In this document: in pieces, positions 57,662-64,000 of the stretch
Layout of the letters: every line of letters starts with the position of its first letter
Numbering within the stretch: position 1 is the stretch's first letter
From: an uncultured Oscillospiraceae bacterium
GTDB lineage: Bacteria > Bacillota > Clostridia > Oscillospirales > Oscillospiraceae
Reading direction: 5' to 3'
Length of the DNA stretch: 64,000 nt
NCBI GenBank assembly: GCA_947627735.1
Contig: CANQXG010000005.1
Span: 26,846 to 90,845, forward strand
Notes under the pieces: model-generated
What the model was told of the DNA's origin: nothing
Database searches by the model: none
Seen by the model: the letters and a program-made list of their open reading frames with translations, nothing else
Position numbers and translations under genes: made by a program

Positions 57662-59410
57662 ATGAAAAAGCGCGTTTTGAGCCTGCTTCTGGCGCTGGCG
57701 ATGCTGACGGCGCTGGCGGGCTGCGGCGGCGGGGACGCCGCGTCTGCCGAGGATAAGGAGTCTGCCTCGGAGGCGGCCCCGGCGATCTATCGGCTCACCG
57801 GAGCCAGCGAGTATACAGGCGGCGAACTGACCGCGCAGTACGCGCTGACCTATGCCGCCGCCGGCGACAGCCTGCCTGCCGCGGTGCGGCTGACCACGCC
57901 GGAGGGGGAGCATACGTTCTCCTATACGTACCTGGCGGACGGGCGGGTGCTGACCCGGGATATGGAGGGGGACGAGGAGAGTTCCCATACCGATTATTAT
58001 TACGACGAGGCCGGGACGCTGCTGTGGCAGGCGGAGAGCATCCGCAGCCGGACCTACGACGAAAATTGGGAGCCGGCGGGCTGGTATACCTACGGGCAGT
58101 ACACCGATTACACCTATGACGGGGCCGGCCAGCTGACCGCCGCCGTCACGGCGGACAGCGTCGGCAAGCCCATCGTCGCCCGGGCGTACACCTATACCGA
58201 CGGCCAGCGGACCGGGGAGAAGGTCACGAGTTATTACGACTCCTATGACCCGGACACGTTCGAACCCGTAACGGTGGAGGATGTGACCGAGAACACATGC
58301 ACCTACGACGCCGAGGGGTGGCTGACCAGGACGGAGAGTTCCCGGGACGGGGAGATGTCCGCGGCGGACTACACCTATGCCGGGGCGCTGCGCCTGGCGG
58401 CATATGACGACGGGTCCGTGACCGCCGCCATGCTGGCCGGCGGAGGGGAGCAGCTGCTGGGTGTGAGCGTGTCCGGAGGGCAGGGCGAGCCGGCCATCCA
58501 GTACGACGGCGCCGGATGCCTGGTGCTGATCGGGTCGGAGGAGGGCGATCACGCCGCGTTCACCTATGAGTCCTATGACCCGGTGCCTATGGCGGGGGCG
58601 CAGGCGCCCGCCTCGGCGAAGATGGACGCGGTCATGCTGGAGGATGCGTGCGGTACCCTCGCCCTGAAGGGCTATATGCCTCCCTACGTGGTGATGGAGT
58701 TCACCGACCGCTGCGACAGCAGGGCCTATCTCTCCGTGCAGAGCGTCGCCCTGAACGGGGTGGGCGTGACCGGCTTTGAGTTCCAGACGGCGCGCACGGA
58801 CCCGGGCCAGACCACCCAGTGCGTGCTGCGGCTGGACTCGGAGAAGCTGGCGCGGTTCGGCATCGGCCAGGTACAGACCATCGACGCCTACGCCAGCGTC
58901 TGGCAGGAGGACGACGAGGGGTCCTACTCCTCGTCCCTGGAGGAAACGGCCCTGTCCGCCGAACTTCCCGCCCTCACGGAGGCGGAGGAGCCGGCGGAGG
59001 CGGAGCCGGTGTTCAGCATGGAGCCGGTGACGGTGGCGGATACGGACGAGTATAAGATCACGCTGGCGGACGCCGCGGTGGAGGACGACGCGCTGCGCCT
59101 GACCGTGCAGTACGAAAACTATACGGGCCGGTACATGGAGCTGTCCGTCCGGGGGCCGACCGTCAACGGAACGGCGCTGTCAGTGCCGGAATACGGCAAC
59201 ACCCTGGGCCAGTCCTATTGGGACAGCGGGTTCATGGAGGACACCGTGGGCTATGTGGACGAGGACGATATGTTCGTCACCGACCTGGGGCCGATCATCG
59301 ACCGGACGGGGCCGGTCCAAAGCGTGGAGGTGACGCTGTCGGTATACCTGCAGGCGGAAAAGGGCTATGAGGAGCCGCGGCTGTGTCCGGCCGTGACGGT
59401 CACGTTCTGA
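57662..59410 (+). CDS. Secreted lipoprotein with YD-repeat-like segments
   Basis: This protein of 582 residues starts with a lipoprotein signal ending LTALAGC. The N-terminal half contains spaced patterns such as YTDYTYDGAGQLTAAV and NTCTYDAEGWLTRTESS, which resemble YD/RHS repeats of extracellular beta-rich proteins. From about residue 315 two beta-sandwich-like domains follow. The function is unknown. ATG 57662 is chosen because the signal peptide starts there (MKKRVLS); the upstream site is weak (GAGAGGA). Confidence 0.8.
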   Translation: MKKRVLSLLLALAMLTALAGCGGGDAASAEDKESASEAAPAIYRLTGASEYTGGELTAQYALTYAAAGDSLPAAVRLTTPEGEHTFSYTYLADGRVLTRDMEGDEESSHTDYYYDEAGTLLWQAESIRSRTYDENWEPAGWYTYGQYTDYTYDGAGQLTAAVTADSVGKPIVARAYTYTDGQRTGEKVTSYYDSYDPDTFEPVTVEDVTENTCTYDAEGWLTRTESSRDGEMSAADYTYAGALRLAAYDDGSVTAAMLAGGGEQLLGVSVSGGQGEPAIQYDGAGCLVLIGSEEGDHAAFTYESYDPVPMAGAQAPASAKMDAVMLEDACGTLALKGYMPPYVVMEFTDRCDSRAYLSVQSVALNGVGVTGFEFQTARTDPGQTTQCVLRLDSEKLARFGIGQVQTIDAYASVWQEDDEGSYSSSLEETALSAELPALTEAEEPAEAEPVFSMEPVTVADTDEYKITLADAAVEDDALRLTVQYENYTGRYMELSVRGPTVNGTALSVPEYGNTLGQSYWDSGFMEDTVGYVDEDDMFVTDLGPIIDRTGPVQSVEVTLSVYLQAEKGYEEPRLCPAVTVTF

Positions 59411-59506
59411 AGCGCACAGGGTATGCAAAACGCCGGGGACGGGGGACCGTCGCCGGCGCCTTTACAGGGAATAAATGACAAATTTCATACAATTTTGATA
59501 ACGCTC

Positions 59507-59535
59507 TTGACAGGGGGCGGGAACGCTGATAGAAT
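59507..59535 (+). promoter_or_regulatory. Promoter of the pot operon
   Basis: TTGACA (59507-59512) and TAGAAT (59530-59535) are 17 bases apart. The start codon of potA is 387 bases further on, which leaves a long leader. Confidence 0.88.
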
Positions 59536-59541
59536 GTGTCC

Positions 59542-59893
59542 CGTCTTAATTGGAAAGAGTCTTTTCCAAAGCAGGATGCGACCGCCGTTTCCCCGGAAAC
59601 GGCCGAGGCCATACGGACAGCCGGGTCGAATGCCGAACCCCGCGAAAGCGGCGGCAACTTCTGTTGCCTTATTGATTGAGTTAAAAGCTCAAGTTTTATA
59701 AGTTGGTTACTTTATAACCGGTGCCGGGCGGCACGCAAACTTGTAAAATGGTCAGTAAGAGTAAGCGCAAGGCATTTTGCTTTCAGAAACTCTCAAATCC
59801 ATTGGGACGGTCTTACCCGCGATCCTTATCCCGGGCATCAGACAAAATATCCCGCAAGCGGAACGTGCCGGCGCACGCTCCGCTTGTTTTTTT
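59542..59893 (+). ncRNA. Long structured leader of the pot operon, unassigned, ending in a terminator
   Basis: About 350 bases between the promoter and potA contain at least six short perfect hairpins. They include TTGGAAA/TTTCCAA at 59550-59569, CCGTTTCC/GGAAACGG at 59585-59602, a GAAA-capped CCGC/GCGG, GGCAAC/GTTGCC and GTGCCG/CGGCAC. Then comes a strong terminator: a 14-bp stem at 59855-59868 and 59873-59886 with one G-T pair, followed by T7 (59887-59893). It ends 28 bases before potA. I see no match to the riboswitch classes I can recognise by eye. The layout is that of an attenuated, ligand- or translation-sensing leader. Confidence 0.7.
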
Positions 59894-59921
59894 ATCATTC
59901 CGGAAAAGGGAGACGGACGCC

Positions 59922-61040
59922 ATGGATAAGATCATCGAGCTGAAGAACATCACCAAGAGCTTCGACGGGGAGGTGGTGCTGGACAACATCAGTCTGGACA
60001 TCTACGACAACGAATTTATCACCCTCCTGGGACCCTCCGGCTGCGGCAAGACCACCACGCTGCGGCTCATCGGCGGGTTCGAGACCCCGGACAGCGGCGA
60101 CGTGCTGTTCATGGGCCAGCGCATCAACGATGTGCCGCCCCACAAGCGCAACGTGAACACCGTGTTCCAGCGCTACGCCCTGTTCCCCCATCTGAACGTG
60201 TTCGAGAACGTGGCCTTCCCCCTGCGGGAGCGGAAGGTGCCCCGGGACGAGATCGAGCAGCGGGTGGGCGAGATGCTCGCCATGGTGGCCCTGAAGGGCT
60301 TCGAGCACCGCGCCGTCACCAGCCTGTCCGGCGGCCAGCAGCAGCGGGTGGCCATCGCCCGGGCGCTGGTGGGCAGGCCCCGGGTGCTGCTTCTGGACGA
60401 GCCGCTGGCGGCGCTGGATCTGAAGCTGCGCAAGGACATGCAGCAGGAGTTGAAGAACATCCAGAAGGCCACGGGCATCACCTTCGTGTTCGTCACCCAC
60501 GACCAGGAGGAGGCCCTGAGCATGTCCGACACCATCGTGGTCATGAGCGAGGGGCGCATCCAGCAGATCGGCTCCAGCCAGGACGTGTACAACGAGCCGA
60601 AGAACGCCTTCGTGGCGGACTTCATCGGCGAGAGCAACATCGTTGACGGCGTGATGCTGGCCGACAAGTCCGTCAGCTTCTCCGGCCACACCTTCGTCTG
60701 CGTGGACGGGGGCTTCGCCCCCAACGAGCCGGTGGACGTGGTGGTCCGGCCCGAGGACGTGGACATCGTGCCCGAGGACAAGGGGATGCTCCGGGGCGTG
60801 GTCACCTCCGTCACCTTCATGGGGGTGCACTATGAGGTGATCGTGGACATCGGCGGGTTCAAGTGGATGATCCAGACCACCGACTTCGTGGACGTGGACG
60901 AGCACATCGGCCTGTTCATCGAGCCGGACGCCATCCATATCATGAAGAAGAGCCAGTACTCCGGCCTGTACGGGGACTACGCCAGCTTCTCCAACGAGTT
61001 CGACGAACTCAGCGACGCGGAAAGCGAGGCGGCGGAATGA
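59922..61040 (+). CDS. potA: Spermidine/putrescine ABC transporter ATPase
   Basis: This 372-residue ATPase has Walker [11 protein letters not shown] (about residues 34-43), Q-loop FQRYALFP, signature [15 protein letters not shown], Walker [12 protein letters not shown] and H-loop [10 protein letters not shown]-terminal TOBE-like domain (from about residue 240) is typical of PotA. It powers polyamine import with PotB and PotCD. AAGGGAG lies about 10 bases before ATG 59922. The ATGA overlap with potB is intact. Confidence 0.96.
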   Translation: MDKIIELKNITKSFDGEVVLDNISLDIYDNEFITLLGPSGCGKTTTLRLIGGFETPDSGDVLFMGQRINDVPPHKRNVNTVFQRYALFPHLNVFENVAFPLRERKVPRDEIEQRVGEMLAMVALKGFEHRAVTSLSGGQQQRVAIARALVGRPRVLLLDEPLAALDLKLRKDMQQELKNIQKATGITFVFVTHDQEEALSMSDTIVVMSEGRIQQIGSSQDVYNEPKNAFVADFIGESNIVDGVMLADKSVSFSGHTFVCVDGGFAPNEPVDVVVRPEDVDIVPEDKGMLRGVVTSVTFMGVHYEVIVDIGGFKWMIQTTDFVDVDEHIGLFIEPDAIHIMKKSQYSGLYGDYASFSNEFDELSDAESEAAE

Positions 61041-61924
61041 CGAAGAAAAGTTCCCGGTCCTCTCTGGTCACCGGCCTGGCCGGCGGGCCTTACGAGCTGT
61101 GGGCGGTGATATTCATCCTCGTGCCCCTGGGCTTCGTGGCCTACTACGCCTTCACGGACAATAACTTCCGCTTCACCACCGCCAACATCGCCCGGTTCTT
61201 CACCGACACCTCCGCCGCCATGGGCGCCGGGGGGGAGACGGCCATGGTGCGGACCTACCTGGTCATCTCCTGGCGGAGCATCAAGCTGGCGCTGATCTCC
61301 ACGGTGGTGTGCCTGCTGCTGGGCTATCCGCTGGCCTACATCATCTCCCGGGCCGGCGCCCGGACCCAGAAGACCATGATGACCCTCATCATGATCCCCA
61401 TGTGGATGAACTTCCTGATCCGGACCTACGCCTGGATGACCATCCTGCAGGACACCGGCATCCTCAATAACTTCCTGTCCGCCCTGGGCCTGGGGCGGGT
61501 GCACATCATCGGCACCGAAACGGCGGTCATCATCGGCATGGTCTACGACTATCTGCCCTACATGATCCTGCCGCTGTACTCCATCATGGCCAAGATGGAC
61601 GTCAAGCTCATCGAGGCGGCCCGGGATCTGGGCTGCGCCCCGGCGGGGGTGCTGCGGCGGGTGATCCTGCCGCTGAGCATGCCCGGTGTGGTCAACGGCA
61701 TCACCATGGTCCTGATCCCCTCCATCAGCACGTTCTACATCTCCCAGAAGCTGGGCGACGGCATGTTCTTCCTCTTAGGCGACGCCATCGAGGGACAGTA
61801 CGTGGCCAACAACCTCCACTTCGCCGCGGCCATCGCCTTCATTTTGATGGTGGCGCTGCTGGCGGCCATGGCCGTGATGCGCCGGCTCACCGACAAGTAT
61901 ACCTACGGGGGGGCGGACAGATGA
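61037..61924 (+). CDS. potB: Spermidine/putrescine ABC transporter permease
   Basis: This 295-residue permease has about six membrane segments and the EAA loop [35 protein letters not shown] is typical of PotB. It pairs with the PotC half of the next protein to form the channel. Both ends overlap neighbours by four bases. Confidence 0.95.
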   Translation: MTKKSSRSSLVTGLAGGPYELWAVIFILVPLGFVAYYAFTDNNFRFTTANIARFFTDTSAAMGAGGETAMVRTYLVISWRSIKLALISTVVCLLLGYPLAYIISRAGARTQKTMMTLIMIPMWMNFLIRTYAWMTILQDTGILNNFLSALGLGRVHIIGTETAVIIGMVYDYLPYMILPLYSIMAKMDVKLIEAARDLGCAPAGVLRRVILPLSMPGVVNGITMVLIPSISTFYISQKLGDGMFFLLGDAIEGQYVANNLHFAAAIAFILMVALLAAMAVMRRLTDKYTYGGADR

Positions 61925-63900
61925 AGAGAGCGTCCAAGATCTTTACGGCGCTGATGTTCCTGTTCCTGTTCGCGCCGCTGGTGATACTGCTGGTGTTCTC
62001 CTTCAACGAGGCCCGGAGCCTTTCCGTGTTCTCCGGCTTCTCCCTGAAGTGGTACCAGGAGCTTTTCCGTGACACCGAGACCCTCAAGGCCGTGCGCAAC
62101 ACCCTGGTGCTGGCGGTGTGCGCCGCGGGGGTGTCCACCGTCATGGGCACCGCCGCCGCCGTGGGCATCCACCGGATGCGCAGCCGGTATCTCCGCTCGG
62201 CCCTGGACATGGTCACCAACATCCCCATGATCAACCCGGACATCATCACCGGCATCTCCATGATGCTGATGTTCGTGTTCGTCAGCCGTCTGTTCGGCCT
62301 GGCCAACAGCCTCAGCTTCATCACCCTGCTCATCGCCCACATCACCTTCTGCCTGCCATACGTGATATTGCAGGTGCTGCCCCGGCTGCGGCAGATGGAT
62401 AAGTCCCTGCCGGAGGCGGCCATGGACCTGGGCTGCACCCCCTGGGGGGCGTTCTGGAAGGTGGAGCTGCCGGAGATCATGCCCGCCATCGTCACCGGCA
62501 TGATAATGGCCTTCACCCTGAGCCTGGACGACTTCGTCATCAGCTACTTCACCACGGGCACCGGCTTCCAGACCCTGCCCATCCGCATCTACAACATGAC
62601 GAAAAAGACGGTGACGCCGGACATGTACGCCCTGGCGACCATCATCTTCTTCGTGATACTGGCGCTGCTGCTGCTGTCCAATCTGACCGACAGCGAGGAC
62701 AGCCAAAAGCTTCGGGCCGCCCGGCGGGCCAAGCGGGCCGCGGCGGGCAAGCCCCCCATGGACCCCCGCCGGCGGCGCATCCTCTACGGCTGCGGCGGCG
62801 GCCTGGCCCTGGCGGCGCTGGCGGCGGCGCTGGTGTTCGCCGTCACCGAGACGGACAACAAGCCCCAGGTGCTGAACGTGTACAACTGGGGCGAGTATAT
62901 CTCCGACGGCTCCGAGGGGTCCATGGACGTGGTCAAGGAGTTCGCCGCGTGGTACGAGGAGGAGTATGGCCGGCCGGTGCAGGTCAACTACGAGACCTTC
63001 GCCAGCAACGAGGACATGTACGCAAAGCTGTCCAAGGGCGCCATCAGCTACGACGTGATCATCCCCTCCGACTACATGATCGCCCGCATGATCGAGGAGG
63101 ATATGCTCCTGCCCCTGGACTTCGACAACATCCCCAACTATCAGTATATCGACCCGGACTTCCGGGGGCTGTACTATGACCCGGAGGACATGTACTCCGT
63201 GCCCTATGCCTACGGCATCGTGGGCGTCATCTACAACGCCAACGTGGTGGACGAGGCGGACACCGGCAGCTGGGACCTGATGTGGAACCAGAAATACGCC
63301 GGCCAGGTGCTGCAGTTCAACAACTCCCGTGACGCCTTCGGCACGGCCATGTACCGGGCGGGCATCGACGTGAACACCACCGACCGGACCCAGTGGGACC
63401 AGGCGCTGGAGTCGCTGCTGGAGCAGCGGCGCAGCGGCGTGGTGCGCAGCTACGTCCAGGACGAGGTGTACAACATGATGGAGTCCGGCGAGGCCGCCGT
63501 GGCCGCCTATTACGCGGGAGACTACTTCACCATGCTGGACGCCGAGGCCGACGGGGTGGACTTGCGGTTCTATTACCCGGAAAAGACCAACTTCTACATC
63601 GACGCCATGTGCATCCCCTCCTGCTGCCAGAACAAGGAGGTGGCGGAGATATTCATCAACTACATGCTCTCCAAGGACCCCGCCATCGCCAACGCCGAGT
63701 ATACCTGGTACGCCTCCCCCAACACCTTGGTGTACGAGGACCCGGACTATATCGACGAGATGGGGGAAGAGGCCATGGAGATCCTCTACCCCGACTGGGG
63801 GGACTTCGCCGAGAAGTACAACACCTACGCCTACCGGAACCTGGACAACGACCTTTTGGACTACATCAACTCCCTGTGGGAGACGCTGAAGATCAACTGA
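61921..63900 (+). CDS. potCD: PotC permease fused to PotD polyamine-binding protein
   Basis: Residues 1 to about 265 are a PotC-type permease with the EAA loop PEAAMDLGCTPWGAFWKVEL and the segment FTLSLDDFVISYFTTG. A basic linker with an added membrane segment (about residues 290-312) follows. Residues about 320-659 are a PotD-like binding protein, opening LNVYNWGEYIS and closing with the usual DPDYIDEMG and WETLKI pattern. The fusion tethers the binding protein outside next to the channel, so no lipoprotein signal is needed. All pot functions are thus encoded by three genes. Confidence 0.95.
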   Translation: MKRASKIFTALMFLFLFAPLVILLVFSFNEARSLSVFSGFSLKWYQELFRDTETLKAVRNTLVLAVCAAGVSTVMGTAAAVGIHRMRSRYLRSALDMVTNIPMINPDIITGISMMLMFVFVSRLFGLANSLSFITLLIAHITFCLPYVILQVLPRLRQMDKSLPEAAMDLGCTPWGAFWKVELPEIMPAIVTGMIMAFTLSLDDFVISYFTTGTGFQTLPIRIYNMTKKTVTPDMYALATIIFFVILALLLLSNLTDSEDSQKLRAARRAKRAAAGKPPMDPRRRRILYGCGGGLALAALAAALVFAVTETDNKPQVLNVYNWGEYISDGSEGSMDVVKEFAAWYEEEYGRPVQVNYETFASNEDMYAKLSKGAISYDVIIPSDYMIARMIEEDMLLPLDFDNIPNYQYIDPDFRGLYYDPEDMYSVPYAYGIVGVIYNANVVDEADTGSWDLMWNQKYAGQVLQFNNSRDAFGTAMYRAGIDVNTTDRTQWDQALESLLEQRRSGVVRSYVQDEVYNMMESGEAAVAAYYAGDYFTMLDAEADGVDLRFYYPEKTNFYIDAMCIPSCCQNKEVAEIFINYMLSKDPAIANAEYTWYASPNTLVYEDPDYIDEMGEEAMEILYPDWGDFAEKYNTYAYRNLDNDLLDYINSLWETLKIN

Positions 63901-63960
63901 TGCAAAAAGACCGCCCTGACAGGAGTGAACTGTACCGGGAAAAACAGACAATAGGAAAAG

Positions 63961-63998
63961 CCACCCCCTGGTGTAAGATAGAAAACACCAGGGGGTGG
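63961..63998. repeat. Inverted repeat at the window edge
   Basis: CCACCCCCTGGTGT (63961-63974) pairs perfectly with ACACCAGGGGGTGG (63985-63998) around a ten-base loop. It lies 60 bases after potCD. No T run is visible before the window ends, so it could be a terminator or the start of another element. Confidence 0.6.
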
Positions 63999-64000
63999 AC

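Noticed and set aside
59542..59893. T-box, SAM, lysine, cobalamin, c-di-GMP or ykkC riboswitch in the pot leader
   Set aside because: None of the key conserved strands of these classes could be found by reading, so the leader is left unassigned.

Overview
The window looks like chromosome of a high-GC, endospore-forming Clostridia bacterium, most likely an Oscillospiraceae-type gut anaerobe. The signs are the stage II sporulation gene spoIIR, a YtvI-like membrane protein, an ssb-rpsR junction, strong Shine-Dalgarno sites, consensus sigma-A promoters spaced by 17 bp, the L10 leader, a TPP riboswitch in front of thiT, and an aroE-aroK fusion. The genus cannot be fixed from sequence alone.

Layout. 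1-5.6 kb: the tail of ssb, rpsR, a small zinc ribbon, a secreted Sel1-repeat protein, a PAP2 phosphatase and an amino-acid ABC transporter. The ATPase gene of that transporter carries an amber codon exactly at the Walker B catalytic glutamate. 5.8-10.0 kb: a complete tyrosine recombinase, then an AT-rich segment bounded by inverted repeats that holds a near-consensus promoter pointing away from the downstream operon, then two genes encoding four recombinase-like modules that have lost their catalytic residues. 10.0-29.7 kb: one long, tightly packed plus-strand operon for a surface glycopolymer. It encodes glycosyltransferases, two nucleotidyltransferase fusions, kinases, a sugar-phosphate isomerase, a TagGH-type ABC exporter, an epimerase, a Dlt-like acylation set (SGNH, MBOAT, carrier protein, AMP ligase) and a TAXI-TRAP transporter. 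30-30.5 kb: five tRNA genes on the minus strand.

30.5-38 kb, minus strand: an AI-2E/YtvI protein, spoIIR, a GNAT beside a 78-bp tandem palindromic repeat, ispE, a phosphoglycerate mutase, a DUF1622-like protein, a GNAT-Nudix fusion and rplJL. 38-45 kb: an SLH-bearing secreted protein, an AIM24 protein, asparaginase, dCMP deaminase, queH, a GNAT, and TPP riboswitch plus thiT. 45-52.3 kb, minus strand: a complete aromatic operon (aroF-tyrA-aroB-aroA-aroC-chorismate mutase-aroEK-aroQ), preceded by an 18-residue leader peptide with five tyrosines and four phenylalanines and by a terminator/antiterminator pair. 52.3-57.4 kb: a FemAB-type ligase behind PhoP-like boxes, TauE/SafE, gamma-carbonic anhydrase, rmlA and a CPA2 antiporter. 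57.6-64 kb: a lipoprotein and a potA-potB-potCD polyamine operon behind a long structured leader that ends in a terminator.

Working model. The 5.8-29.7 kb block is best read as a phase-variable surface-polymer locus. The active recombinase would flip the 6729-6979 segment, which is currently in the OFF orientation. The catalytically dead recombinase modules, first in the controlled operon, could bind the same sites and set or report the state. This is inference; the sequence shows the parts, not the activity. A ten-adenine run between two glycosyltransferase genes offers a second possible switch in the same operon.
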